Positions 37,299 to 46,601 are shown, counted from the stretch's first letter. The stretch: DNA of 64,000 bases from Frateuria aurantia DSM 6220 (GCF_000242255.2 NC_017033.1:1798001-1862000); one strand, 5' to 3'. The notes: a model not told the origin generated them from the sequence alone. A program made the numbers and translations.

Positions 37299-38771
37299 TC
37301 AATGCGCCTTCGGCAGGCCCCAGCGTGGAATCGGGTGCTGTCCCATCGAGACACAGACATTCTTGGTCTCCGTAAACACCTCGAAGCTGTATTCGCCGCC
37401 CTCGCGACCGGTTCCCGAGGCCTTGACGCCGCCGAAGGGCTGGCGCAGATCGCGTACGTTCTGGCTGTTGATGAAGACCATGCCGGCCTCGATCCCGCGG
37501 GCGACCCGATGGGCGCGCCCGATATCCTGGGTCCAGACATAGGAGGCCAGGCCATAGCGGGTGTCGTTGGCCAGTTGCAGTGCTTCGGCCTCGTCCTTGA
37601 ATTTCATCAGGCAGGCTACCGGGCCGAAAATTTCCTCCTGGGCGATGCGCATGCGGTTGTCGACGTCGGCAAAGACCGTGGGGCGTATGAAATGGCCGCG
37701 AGCCAGATGGGCGGGCAGGCCGGCGGGGCGTTCCGGACCTCCGGCGAGCAGGCGGGCACCTTCCTCGATGCCGATCCGTATATAGCCGGTGACTTTGTCG
37801 TAATGACGGGAGGTGATCATGGAGCCGATCTGGGTGGAAGGGTCCTCCGGATCGCCGAGGATCAGCCGCTCGGCACGTTCGGCAAAGGCCGTGACGAAGG
37901 CGTCATGGACGCTTTCCTGGACAAAGATCCGGCTGCCGGCGGTACAGCGCTCGCCATTGATGGAAAAGATGGTGAACAAGGCCGCATCCAGTGCCCGTTC
38001 GATATCGGCGTCTTCGAATACCAGTACCGGTGACTTGCCGCCCAGTTCCATGGAATATTTCTTGACCCCGCCATGGCCGAGAATGGTGTGGCCGGTCTCG
38101 GTGCCTCCCGTAAAGGAAATGGCCCTCACATCGGGATGTTGCACCAAGGCATTGCCGGCACTGGCACCATAGCCCTGGACCACATTGAACACGCCGGCAG
38201 GGATACCGGCCTCCAGTACCAGCCGGCCCAGTTCGTGGGCGGTCAATGGCGAGAACTCGCTCATCTTCAATACCGCGGTATTGCCCAGGGCCAGGCAGGG
38301 CGCAGTCTTCCAGGTGGCCGTCATGAACGGAACATTCCATGGCGAGATCAGTCCGCACACGCCGACGGGCTGATGCAGGGTGTAGTTGAGCATCTGGTCA
38401 TCCACCGGATAGCTGTGGCCATCCATCCGGGTACAGACTTCGGAGAAGAACCGGAAGTTGTGCGAGGCCCGGGGAATCAGCACGTTCCGGGTCTGATGGA
38501 TGGGCAAGCCGGTATCGCGGGTTTCCAGGGCTGCCAGTTGCGGGATCTGCTGATCAATCAGATCGCCCAGTCGCCGCATCAGCCGCGCCCGCTCCCTTGC
38601 CGGGGTGGCGGCCCATCCGGGAAAGGCCTGGCGGGCGGCAGTGACGGCGGCATCGATTTCGGCGGCACCACCACTGGCCACCTCCTCGATCACATCGCCC
38701 GTTGCGGGATTGAAGGTCTCGAAGACTTCACGGCTTTCGACCTCGCGGCCGTTGATCCAGTGCTTGATCAT
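37299..38771 (-). CDS. hpaE: 5-carboxymethyl-2-hydroxymuconate-6-semialdehyde dehydrogenase
   Basis: 490 residues, an NAD-dependent aldehyde dehydrogenase. It oxidises the ring-cleavage semialdehyde to 5-carboxymethyl-2-hydroxymuconate. The catalytic Glu is in MELGGKSPVLVFEDAD and the nucleophilic Cys in GERCTAGSRIFVQ; the C-terminal PFGGVKASGTGREGG is the usual ALDH ending. The 157-base gap before hpaD is the largest in the operon and holds no clear promoter. Confidence 0.95.
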   Translation of the reverse strand: MIKHWINGREVESREVFETFNPATGDVIEEVASGGAAEIDAAVTAARQAFPGWAATPARERARLMRRLGDLIDQQIPQLAALETRDTGLPIHQTRNVLIPRASHNFRFFSEVCTRMDGHSYPVDDQMLNYTLHQPVGVCGLISPWNVPFMTATWKTAPCLALGNTAVLKMSEFSPLTAHELGRLVLEAGIPAGVFNVVQGYGASAGNALVQHPDVRAISFTGGTETGHTILGHGGVKKYSMELGGKSPVLVFEDADIERALDAALFTIFSINGERCTAGSRIFVQESVHDAFVTAFAERAERLILGDPEDPSTQIGSMITSRHYDKVTGYIRIGIEEGARLLAGGPERPAGLPAHLARGHFIRPTVFADVDNRMRIAQEEIFGPVACLMKFKDEAEALQLANDTRYGLASYVWTQDIGRAHRVARGIEAGMVFINSQNVRDLRQPFGGVKASGTGREGGEYSFEVFTETKNVCVSMGQHPIPRWGLPKAH

Positions 38772-38821
38772 CTTGTGCTCCTTGCCTTGAACGGTAGGTC
38801 GGACGGGCCGCTGAGGCGGCT

Positions 38822-39565
38822 TCAGGGATCGCCGACGATGGTGTTGAGCAGGCGGCCCACGCCTTCGACTTCGACCACTACTTCATCGCCGGCCACCACG
38901 GACGCCAGCCCTTTGGGAGTGCCGGTGGCGATCATGTCGCCCGGCGCCAGGGTCATGAAGCTCGACAGATACTCGACCAGAAAGGGGATGTCGAAGATCA
39001 TGTCGGCGGTATTGCCCTGCTGTTTCAGCTCGCCATTGATCCAGCTGCGCAGCTGCAATCGGGACGGATCGGGCACGTCGTCGACATCGACGATCCAGGG
39101 TCCCAGCGGGGTGCCGGCATCCCGATTCTTGACGCGCAGGTTGGGGCGGTAGTAATTCTCGAGATAGTCGCGGATCGCGTAGTCGTTGCAGACGGTATAG
39201 CCGGCCAGGTAATCGAGGGCGGCGTGACGGGGCACTTTGCGGGCGGTCTTGCCGATGACGGCCACCAGTTCGCACTCGTAATGCATGTGCAGAATGTCCC
39301 GGGGGCGACGGGTGGTCTGGCGATGGCCGATATAGCTGCTCGGTGACTTGACGAAAATCAGGGGTTCGGTCGGCGCCTTGAAATCGAGTTCGGCGGCATG
39401 GTCGGCATAGTTGAGCCCCAGTGCGAACAGAGTGCCATTGGCGGGAGGCAGCCATTCGACCTCATCCTCGCCGAGGCGACGCCCATCGGTCAGACGCAGA
39501 CCACCATCGGCTTCGACGATGGCGTCCCGGGACTGCCCTTGATAACGGATCCTGGCATGTTTCAT
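38822..39565 (-). CDS. hpaG2: Homoprotocatechuate degradation isomerase/decarboxylase, C-terminal-type half
   Basis: 247 residues. A fumarylacetoacetase-fold enzyme: LFALGLNYADHAAELDFKAP, FVKSPSSYIG, HYECELVAVIG with metal ligands, and GDMIATGTPKGLA. In E. coli the decarboxylase is one fused HpaG protein with two FAA repeats; here the halves are separate genes one base apart. It decarboxylates 5-oxo-pent-3-ene-1,2,5-tricarboxylate. The ATG at 39565 follows the hpaG1 stop directly, indicating coupled translation and a heteromeric enzyme. Confidence 0.92.
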   Translation of the reverse strand: MKHARIRYQGQSRDAIVEADGGLRLTDGRRLGEDEVEWLPPANGTLFALGLNYADHAAELDFKAPTEPLIFVKSPSSYIGHRQTTRRPRDILHMHYECELVAVIGKTARKVPRHAALDYLAGYTVCNDYAIRDYLENYYRPNLRVKNRDAGTPLGPWIVDVDDVPDPSRLQLRSWINGELKQQGNTADMIFDIPFLVEYLSSFMTLAPGDMIATGTPKGLASVVAGDEVVVEVEGVGRLLNTIVGDP

Positions 39566-39566
39566 T

Positions 39567-40223
39567 TCAGTCGGCCTCGGCCACGATGGTATTGTGCAGC
39601 TGACCCAGACCATCGATTTCCACGATGACTTCGTCGCCGGGCAAGACATCGACCCGGCCTTCGGGACTGCCGGTGATCAGTACATCGCCCGCCTGCAGTG
39701 TCATGAAGCCGGAGATGGACGCCAGCAGTTGCGGAACCGTGCGGACCATGTTCGAGGTATGGTTGTGCTGGCGCAGCTCATGGTTGACCTGCAGCCGGAT
39801 GCCTAGTCCATGCGGATCGGGAATGGCGGTCGCGGCGGTCATGGGGCCTACCACGCAAAAGCCGTCACGGCATTTGTCCTTCAGTGCGGGCCGGTAATAG
39901 CTTTCTTCAGGCAGACTGAATTCATTGACGATGACGTAGCCGGCAATATGACTGCCGGCCTGATCGGCATGGATCCGCCGGGTTTCGTTTGCGATCACAA
40001 CCCCAAGAGCCGGGCCGGGTTGCAGTCGATGACCGCGTGGCCGGGTCACCCTGCCACCATCCTGGTTGCGGGTATTGGGCGTCTTGATGAACAGTACCGG
40101 CTGTTGCGGGGCCTGCAGGTAAGGCGGCCGTTCGAAACGGGGCCGCCATTGCTCGAGCAGGCCTCGATAATTGAGCGCGACACCCAGCAGGCAGGGCGCG
40201 AGGGTGGATGAAAGGTGGTTCAT
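39567..40223 (-). CDS. hpaG1: Homoprotocatechuate degradation isomerase/decarboxylase, N-terminal-type half
   Basis: 218 residues and first gene of the operon. The FAA fold is recognisable in LLGVALNYRGLLEQW, LFIKTPNTRNQ, SGFMTLQAGDVLITGSPEGR and the DEVIVEIDGLGQLHNTIV ending. It is the partner of the adjacent hpaG2. The metal-ligand motif H-x-E-x-E of the partner is not obvious here (ALGVVIAN), as expected if one repeat is degenerate. GGAG precedes the ATG at 40223 by seven bases. Confidence 0.9.
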   Translation of the reverse strand: MNHLSSTLAPCLLGVALNYRGLLEQWRPRFERPPYLQAPQQPVLFIKTPNTRNQDGGRVTRPRGHRLQPGPALGVVIANETRRIHADQAGSHIAGYVIVNEFSLPEESYYRPALKDKCRDGFCVVGPMTAATAIPDPHGLGIRLQVNHELRQHNHTSNMVRTVPQLLASISGFMTLQAGDVLITGSPEGRVDVLPGDEVIVEIDGLGQLHNTIVAEAD

Positions 40224-40723
40224 GTGGATCTCCTCAGAGCGTGCCACTTCAGAATCAGGACTTGCCGGCCGGCCGGTCGATGGCGGATGCGAAGTCGATA
40301 CATGGGCTGGAGCACTTCCTTTCGGACGCCGGCAGATGACCTGTCGCCGGATCAAGCGGCTGCGGCGCGACTGCATGATGGGCGAGGGCGTGGGTCAGCG
40401 GAAATGGCCTTTCCGGTGCATTGACAGGTACTTTCCATGGAGCGCCGCGGCTCGGTCTGACGTGTGCCGGCTGATGACCTCGGGCTTGCGAAAGGCCCGC
40501 CTTCGCTATCCGCTATCCGCTGGCAGCCTGAAGGCCTGCATGCATATCAATCGGCGACATGCACGCGAAGATCACGTCGGCGTGGCTAGCGTGGCAGTGC
40601 CTGCCCGGTCATCGGATGGTGATGGCCGAACGGCGCGCATGGTTGGCGGAAGGGCCGCGTCCCGCCAGCGGCAAAGGTGTTCGTGCCCGAATCGCGGCCT
40701 GATCGAAGGCAAAGGAGGCCGTC
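40224..40723. promoter_or_regulatory. Divergent control region between hpaG1 and hpaA
   Basis: 500 bases between the divergent hpa operon and its regulator gene. It must hold both promoters and probably HpaA sites. TTGACA occurs at 40421-40426 but without a matching -10. I found no confident operator or gene. Confidence 0.5.
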
Positions 40724-41662
40724 GTGCCCAAGTTGATCCCTTCAGCGCTTCCGGAGCTTGCCGAGATGCAACCGCAGGCATGGCCGGATGACGACATCAG
40801 GCTGGCCAGTGTGGCGCAGATGGCGGGACTGCATGGCCGGTCGATGGCCGCGCATTTCCACGATCGCTGCTATCAGCTCCACTACATCCGCAATGGCGGC
40901 GTGACGGTTTGTCTGAATGACCGTCGATATCGGCTGGAAGGACCGATGTGTTTCCTGACTCCCCCGGCGGTGGTGCATGCCTTCAGTCTGGATCCGGCTT
41001 GCGAAGGCCATGTCCTGACCCTCCGCCAGCAATGGATCTGGCCTCTGCTCGATCCCCGTCACGGCCTGGTGTCCGACGGCCGGGTAAGGCCGTTGTGCGT
41101 CGCCGCCGCGACCTTGGTCGAGAATGAGCGGGCCTTGCTGCTGCAGGTCGACAGCTGGCTGGAGCGGCTCGCCGGTGAATTGACGGTTTTCCGGGCAGGT
41201 CAGGATGTTGCCGTTGCGGCCTTGATCCGGCTGATCTTTGTCAGCTTGCTGCGACTTGAGCGGCAGGCCATGTCGAATGGCCGACTGCGCCGTCATGATG
41301 TCCGCTTGTTCCGTCGCTTCAATGCCCTGATCGAACAGCACTACCGGGAACACTGGCCCTTGCTGCGCTATGCCCGCGAGGTCGGAGTCACCGCCAGTCG
41401 TCTCAACCAGGTCTGCCGTCTGTTTGCCGGCCGCTCCTCGAAGCGACTGGTTTTCGAGCGTCTGACGGACGAAGCTCGCAGGCAGCTGCGCGCCACAGGC
41501 GCCTCGGCCAGCGAGATCGCCTACGCCCTGGGCTTCAAGGATCCGGCCTATTTCAGTCGATTCTTCGCACGCCATACGGGGATGTCGCCGGGGGCCTATC
41601 GACTGTCGGGGCGGGCGGCGCTGGCAGGAGTCACGGATGCAGGTGCCGCCGAGGGGGGCTAA
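40724..41662 (+). CDS. hpaA: AraC-family activator of the hpa operon
   Basis: 312 residues. The N-terminal cupin ligand domain (MAAHFHDRCYQLHYIRNGGV, residues about 40-120) is followed by a C-terminal AraC double helix-turn-helix with LRYAREVGVTASRLNQVCR and SEIAYALGFKDPAYFSRFFARHTGMSPGAYR. The family member HpaA answers 4-hydroxyphenylacetate. Start is GTG 40724 with an excellent AAAGGAGG five bases upstream. Divergent orientation to hpaG1 supports its role. Its stop overlaps the convergent gene by four bases. Confidence 0.9.
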   Translation: MPKLIPSALPELAEMQPQAWPDDDIRLASVAQMAGLHGRSMAAHFHDRCYQLHYIRNGGVTVCLNDRRYRLEGPMCFLTPPAVVHAFSLDPACEGHVLTLRQQWIWPLLDPRHGLVSDGRVRPLCVAAATLVENERALLLQVDSWLERLAGELTVFRAGQDVAVAALIRLIFVSLLRLERQAMSNGRLRRHDVRLFRRFNALIEQHYREHWPLLRYAREVGVTASRLNQVCRLFAGRSSKRLVFERLTDEARRQLRATGASASEIAYALGFKDPAYFSRFFARHTGMSPGAYRLSGRAALAGVTDAGAAEGG

Positions 41663-42387
41663 GCCGGTTCGAGCAGCGACTCGATGCGGGATGGTCGGAA
41701 GCCCACCGCCGGCCATTCCGTGATCGGCCTGACTGGCCCATCGGCAACGGCAGGCTGGTCGTCACCGGCATCATAGCCGGCACGATTCAGCCCATGGCGC
41801 ACTTCCTCCAGCAGCCGGCGGGCGGTCAAGGCGTCGAGACCGCCACACAAGGTATGCAGACAAGTCGATCCTTCGACATCCAGCCGGTAGCTCACCTCGA
41901 TGATCCTGCCACGATGACTCGGCCTGCGGCCATGCGCGTCGTTGCCCGCATCTTCCGCGATGCGTCCGGCAGATGCTTGCTGGTAGGCCATCAGCGGTTG
42001 TGATCGCAGGGGGGCGGCGTATTCCAGCTGGGTGATCTCGTTACGGACCACCAGTCGGCGGATGTCGCTTGCCCGGATGCTGAATGCCCGGTTCTGCAGC
42101 CCTTCGCGACTCACCACGAAAGCCTGCGGGACGCGGAAAGTGCGAGCCGGGCCAGGACGCCAGCTCCACTGGAAGATGCACCACAACGCCACCGATTCGA
42201 TGGCTGCGGCGATTGCGGTTATCGCAGGTGGTTCATTGCCACAGGTGATCAGCAGCAGTCCCAGCAGGATCCAGAGGCTGCCCAGGCTCGCCGCGATCAT
42301 CCGCGGGAACGGCAGGCTCGCAGGGTGGATCTTGAACCAGACAAAATCGGCCTCGAGGTTTCGAATGTAGCTGGCGGATGCAGGCAT
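41659..42387 (-). CDS. Membrane protein of unknown function
   Basis: 242 residues. Two hydrophobic segments (about 29-50 and 55-75) near the N-terminus are followed by a soluble domain of about 160 residues containing FRVPQAFVVSREGLQNRAFSIRASDIRRLVVRNE, which reads like a PH-domain-type membrane protein, though I cannot name the family. The C-terminus is Pro/Asp-rich. It converges on hpaA with a four-base stop overlap. Confidence 0.6.
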   Translation of the reverse strand: MPASASYIRNLEADFVWFKIHPASLPFPRMIAASLGSLWILLGLLLITCGNEPPAITAIAAAIESVALWCIFQWSWRPGPARTFRVPQAFVVSREGLQNRAFSIRASDIRRLVVRNEITQLEYAAPLRSQPLMAYQQASAGRIAEDAGNDAHGRRPSHRGRIIEVSYRLDVEGSTCLHTLCGGLDALTARRLLEEVRHGLNRAGYDAGDDQPAVADGPVRPITEWPAVGFRPSRIESLLEPA

Positions 42388-42970
42388 GGTGTTTTGCTTT
42401 CAGGTGCTGATGGTGAAGGGGCTGATGGTGAAGGGGCTGTTCCCAAGGCTTGATGCACTTTATCCAACTGAAGCGGAAGCATGTCGGGACCGGGTAAAAC
42501 AGCATCCGTCGCTGGTCAGTCGCCTGAGCCAGGCGATCGGGGCCGCAGCATCCGCCAGCCGCATCGCAAAGTCCTCATTATCGGCAAACGAAGTTCAAAC
42601 GTTGCGCAAGCTGTTGATTTTACGTATTGAATGAGGGGCTTTCGGTATGGGGCACGATCTGGACGGCAAGTCCTCGCCCTGGAAAAAGCGGTGCGATTCC
42701 TGAGGGCTTGCCATTCATCGGAGGGATGGCGGTTCGTCTGACACACGAGAGTGCGCGGGCCAGTGGCACAGCTGAACCTGCCGTCTGTTGGCAACCGAGG
42801 GGCAGGCCGAAGCGACAGGGCGTCTCGTTGTCGGGTTGTACGGGCTGGCTCGTTTCGTGCGGCAAAGCCGCCGCCTGGAGTCCATGCCGCTCATGGGTCT
42901 GGCGGAGAACGAGGTGGCCGTGTCATGCAACCGACGGACGCAGCGCATTCCTGCAGTAGAATCGGCGGCC
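42388..42970. other. Intergenic region with a 15-base tandem duplication
   Basis: 583 bases between divergent genes. The left end carries CTGATGGTGAAGGGG twice in tandem (42407-42436). The 42560-42635 part is poorer in GC than its surroundings. No convincing gene is seen. Confidence 0.5.
42407..42436. repeat. Tandem 15-base repeat
   Basis: CTGATGGTGAAGGGG is repeated twice without a gap, followed by a further CTG. It lies 20 bases before the start codon of the leftward membrane protein, so it falls in that gene's 5' region. Confidence 0.85.
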
Positions 42971-44092
42971 ATGATTCCCATCGATCCCGCCACTCTGTTT
43001 CTGGTCAACGCGATCTCGTTGCTGATGTTCGCGGTGGTATATCTGGTGGCGTGGTGGCGTGGTTCGGATCGGCCTTATTGGTTGAACCTGGCCATGTCCG
43101 AGATCGTGTTCGCTATCGCTTTCGTCATGTTTGCCCGATTGATTGATGGCGACTCGCATGTCTTGCTGGTGCCGAATGTGCTGCTGGTGGCGGCACTGGG
43201 CTTGCGATGGAGGGCTCTGCACGGATTTTTCGGGTATCGAGCCAGGGCCATATGGACGCTCGCTGCGGCATTGCTGGTGTCAGGAGCGCTGCTGGCGGCT
43301 GACCACTGCGGCAAGGGGCTGGCTTTTGGCGCGGTCAATATCGTGTTGATCTTGCAGATGCTGGCGATCATGTCCACCTTGTGGCGTGCGACGCCCAGAC
43401 TGCCTTCCCGCTGGGGGCTGATCGTCGCCTACCTGATCATGCTGTTGTCATCGGTGTTGCGAGTGGGCGAGGGCTGGTTGTTGCATCCTGGCATGACCAG
43501 CCTGTTGCCGCTGGATGGGCTGCTGGCCGTGCACTTGGGGGCGGCCGCAATTCACATCGTGGCCAGTGGGGCCTTCAGCTTGTCGTTGGCCTACGAACGC
43601 GGCATCGCGGACCTGCGTCGCATGGCTTCTCGTGATGCGTTGACCGAGTTGCTGAATCGTCGCGGTCTGCAGGAGGCCTTGTCGAACGCGCCCATCAAGG
43701 GATGCGGGTTGGCGATCGATATCGATGACTTCAAGCAGATCAATGACAGACATGGCCATCCTGCCGGTGATCAGGTGATCATGCATTGCGCCGGGATCAT
43801 CCATCGATGGACTCGTGAGCAGGATCTTGTCGCCCGGATCGGCGGTGAGGAGTTCTTTGTCTGGTTGCCCGGCAGCAGTCAGGAGCAAGGCCGGCAGGTC
43901 GCCGAGCAGATCCGCCTGGCCATCGAATCGCGCAGCGTGAATGCTGGTGGGCTGTGGATCAGCTATACCGCCAGCATAGGGGTGCGTCATGGCGGCAGCG
44001 GACCGTCGTCGTTCTCGCAGCTGATGGTGGAAGCCGATCGTGCCCTGTATCGAGCCAAGGCGGCAGGGCGCAACTGTGTCCGCAGCGGATAG
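42971..44092 (+). CDS. Membrane-bound diguanylate cyclase
   Basis: 373 residues. Six to seven hydrophobic segments fill residues 1-205, then a GGDEF domain. The active site reads GGEEF and the product-inhibition site RxxD is present five residues upstream (REQD). It makes cyclic di-GMP at the inner membrane in answer to an unknown signal. The ATG at 42971 is used because the first helix begins immediately after it; upstream in-frame codons do not look like protein. Confidence 0.9.
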   Translation: MIPIDPATLFLVNAISLLMFAVVYLVAWWRGSDRPYWLNLAMSEIVFAIAFVMFARLIDGDSHVLLVPNVLLVAALGLRWRALHGFFGYRARAIWTLAAALLVSGALLAADHCGKGLAFGAVNIVLILQMLAIMSTLWRATPRLPSRWGLIVAYLIMLLSSVLRVGEGWLLHPGMTSLLPLDGLLAVHLGAAAIHIVASGAFSLSLAYERGIADLRRMASRDALTELLNRRGLQEALSNAPIKGCGLAIDIDDFKQINDRHGHPAGDQVIMHCAGIIHRWTREQDLVARIGGEEFFVWLPGSSQEQGRQVAEQIRLAIESRSVNAGGLWISYTASIGVRHGGSGPSSFSQLMVEADRALYRAKAAGRNCVRSG

Positions 44093-44157
44093 GCTGGCGA
44101 GCCTTCGCGTCCGCGCCGGTCATGCCGGCATGGCGTGCCTTGCGACAGGCGGGATGG

Positions 44158-45564
44158 TCAATCCGCCGTGGGAGAAATCCGGCTGACGCAGACCTGGTTG
44201 CGCCCGGCCTGTTTGGCCTGATACATCGCCGCATCCGTCCGACGCATCAGGTACTCATAGTCTGGATGGCCGTCGTAGGCGGCCACACCGATGCTGGCTG
44301 TGACGGTGATGCCTTGATCGACTCCGCTCCAATCCATGGGAGTGGCGGACAACTGCCGGCAGATCTGATCGGCGATCATGGTGGCTCGGGCCTCTTCGCA
44401 GTCGACCAGGACGACCAGGAATTCTTCGCCACCGAGGCGGAACAAGTAATCGCTGCCCCGGGTCAGGCGCCCCAACAGGTCGGCGACATGCCGAAGTGCC
44501 GCATCACCGGCCGCATGGCCGAAACGATCATTGATCGTCTTGAAGTGGTCGATATCCAGCAACAGCAGGGCAAAACGGTCGCCACTGCGATCGGAAAGCA
44601 GAATCTCACGCCGCAATACAGAGGGCAGGAAACGACGATTCAGCAAGGCCGTCAAAGCATCGGTTCCGGAGTCCAGTTCGCTGACCTGTTCGAACAGCAC
44701 CGTCAGTGACTGGCGGATGTTGCTGAGGTGGTCGCGAATGGCTTCCAGCAGATGCATGCGGTCAGAGCCTGCATCCGGCAACCGCCAGAGCAGCGCGTCA
44801 ATGGCGAGCATGGCTCTTTGCACGGTGACCACGGCCTCGTGGTCACCGAAGCTGGGGGCGCCCTTGTGAATGAACCAGCGCCCGAACTCCGTCTCGGTCA
44901 GGGTGCTGATGGACGAGATATCACCGCCGCTGGCCATCATGTAAAGCAGGCTGTTCTCCCAGTCCAGCAGCATGGCGCGCTGCCGCTCGCGTTCGGTGCC
45001 GGCATTGCGCATCAAAGAGAACAGTCGGTAGGTGGCGTCGCTGCGCGCCGAGCGCTCGGAGCCTGAGACATAGGCGGCGCTCATGCCTTCCAGTCCCAGG
45101 TCCATGGACTCGCCGGCGACGCACAGGGCGCTGTAAGCCAGGGCGGGATCGGGTTCCTCCCGCTGCAAGGCCTCTGCCAGCCGGTGACGCAGAATGCGGA
45201 ATCCCTGGGTCATCAGGTCGACCGGCAGATCAATGCGGGCATGCAATGACCCAGCTCGATGATTGAGCTGGGTCAGCTCCATCGCATCATCGGACTTCGC
45301 CTTGAGCACGGCGTGCAGCCAGCGCTCCAGCGCCGGCTTGAGCCGCGTCCAGACATCGTCATAACTGAGAAAGCGCGATGCGCGAGGATCGTCCAGCAAG
45401 GCTCGGTAAAAATCGTTGGCCAGATCGGCCACCACGGGACCGGGCAGCGCGGCCAGCAATTGCAGTGTGGCCTGGGGGGCCTTTGACAGATGATCTCGCC
45501 AAGACTGTGCCATGCGATCCAGGCGCGTGGCTTCATCGGACTCTTGGCGTGGGGTCAAAGGCAT
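44158..45564 (-). CDS. Globin-coupled (heme) diguanylate cyclase, DosC/DgcO-like
   Basis: 468 residues. The N-terminal 160 residues align by eye with the globin sensor of E. coli YddV/DosC: distal Tyr53 in NDFYRALL and proximal His108 in SLHARIDLP, at the spacing seen in DosC (Tyr43/His98). A middle domain contains WENSLLYMMASGGD and FGRWFIHKGAP. The C-terminal GGDEF domain has GGEEF and an RxxD inhibition site (RGSD). It would make cyclic di-GMP in response to oxygen bound at heme. ATG 45564 is chosen; 45513 would cut into the sensor. Confidence 0.9.
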   Translation of the reverse strand: MPLTPRQESDEATRLDRMAQSWRDHLSKAPQATLQLLAALPGPVVADLANDFYRALLDDPRASRFLSYDDVWTRLKPALERWLHAVLKAKSDDAMELTQLNHRAGSLHARIDLPVDLMTQGFRILRHRLAEALQREEPDPALAYSALCVAGESMDLGLEGMSAAYVSGSERSARSDATYRLFSLMRNAGTERERQRAMLLDWENSLLYMMASGGDISSISTLTETEFGRWFIHKGAPSFGDHEAVVTVQRAMLAIDALLWRLPDAGSDRMHLLEAIRDHLSNIRQSLTVLFEQVSELDSGTDALTALLNRRFLPSVLRREILLSDRSGDRFALLLLDIDHFKTINDRFGHAAGDAALRHVADLLGRLTRGSDYLFRLGGEEFLVVLVDCEEARATMIADQICRQLSATPMDWSGVDQGITVTASIGVAAYDGHPDYEYLMRRTDAAMYQAKQAGRNQVCVSRISPTAD

Positions 45565-46016
45565 GCAGGACGGCCGAGCTAAAGTGGCTGTCAATTGTGA
45601 CAGATGCCTCGATTGTTGTGAAATCCGCGTGAAGAAAAGAGTGCATCCTATTGATAGTATTTCAATAAACGACCGCCGCACTCCCCGGCATGCTTGCATG
45701 ACGGCAGTCGGGTGCGGATCGGATGTTGTCGAAGGTCCAGGGCCTTAGTACTGAATTCGCCTCGCATCGACGGGCTGGCTTGATGGCCTGGACTTCGGAG
45801 GGGGCATCGCCAGTGCCGGGGTTGATGTTGCGTATCGACTTTGCGTTGACGGGGCGCCGACTGGCTGCGATCCGGCACGCCTGAGGAGGATGCGTGGGTA
45901 TGCCGGCACAGGTGGGGGAGTCCTGTCTTCGCGGCATATCTGGCCGGATATCCGGCTGAGAACCGGGCAGGCCCTGGATGTGATGGCCAGAGGCTTCTTG
46001 ATCGCAAACCGGAAAA
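45565..46016. other. Intergenic region between the heme cyclase gene and tRNA-Pro
   Basis: About 450 bases. The part at 45590-45665 is AT-rich and likely holds the promoter of the leftward cyclase gene. The remainder shows no gene I can support. Confidence 0.4.
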
Positions 46017-46047
46017 CAACAAGGCCACCGCGAGGGTGGCCTTGTTG
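46017..46047 (-). terminator. Terminator of the left tRNA-Pro
   Basis: CAACAAGGCCACC (46017-46029) pairs with GGTGGCCTTGTTG (46035-46047) around a five-base loop, nine bases from the CCA end of the tRNA; on the minus strand TTTT-like sequence follows. Confidence 0.85.
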
Positions 46048-46055
46048 TCGAATTT

Positions 46056-46132
<77 letters not shown>

Positions 46133-46145
46133 CTGGAAGCCGGCT

Positions 46146-46174
46146 ATTCTATCTGTCTGGCATCGCCTCGTCCA
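46146..46174 (-). promoter_or_regulatory. Promoter of the left tRNA-Pro
   Basis: On the minus strand TGGACG (46174-46169) and TAGAAT (46151-46146) are 17 bases apart, 13 bases before the tRNA 5' end. Confidence 0.6.
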
Positions 46175-46352
46175 GAGCTTTGTTGAAATTTGTTTGCCGC
46201 CGTTTCGGCCGACCAGTCTCGGTCTTCGCGCATCGCGACTGGCGGGTCGGTCCGGGGTGCCGGTTTCGGCGGGGTGGTCGACCGGGCGGGGATGGCCATT
46301 GTCCCGGGGCGGATCTTGCCGATCAGTTCCGGCAAGCCTTGAAGGCCGCAAA

Positions 46353-46383
46353 CAAGAAAGCCACCGCAAGGGTGGCTTTCTTG
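46353..46383 (-). terminator. Terminator of the right tRNA-Pro
   Basis: CAAGAAAGCCACC (46353-46365) pairs with GGTGGCTTTCTTG (46371-46383), five-base loop, directly after the tRNA in its direction of transcription. It resembles but is not identical to the terminator of the other copy. Confidence 0.85.
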
Positions 46384-46391
46384 TCGAATTT

Positions 46392-46468
<77 letters not shown>

Positions 46469-46481
46469 TCAGGAGCTGCGT

Positions 46482-46510
46482 ATTTTAGGGATGCGCCAGG
46501 TCTTTGGCAA
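46482..46510 (-). promoter_or_regulatory. Promoter of the right tRNA-Pro
   Basis: TTGCCA (46510-46505) and TAAAAT (46487-46482) on the minus strand with an ideal 17-base spacer, 13 bases before the tRNA. Confidence 0.75.
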
Positions 46511-46571
46511 GCATTTTCTATGGAATTCTTTCATTTTTTTGGGAATGACCCGGCAAGGCGCGCAGGCGGGC

Positions 46572-46601
46572 TTGCTGGTATCCTTGCGCATTGCATATAT
46601 C
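46572..46601 (+). promoter_or_regulatory. Predicted promoter of hisS
   Basis: TTGCTG (46572-46577) and TATATC (46596-46601), 18-base spacer, 34 bases before the start codon. Confidence 0.5.

Noticed and set aside
45651-45665. TTGA-N7-TCAA, an FNR-like box near the heme cyclase gene
   Set aside because: FNR sites have six bases between the half sites; one extra base makes binding unlikely, although the setting is suggestive.
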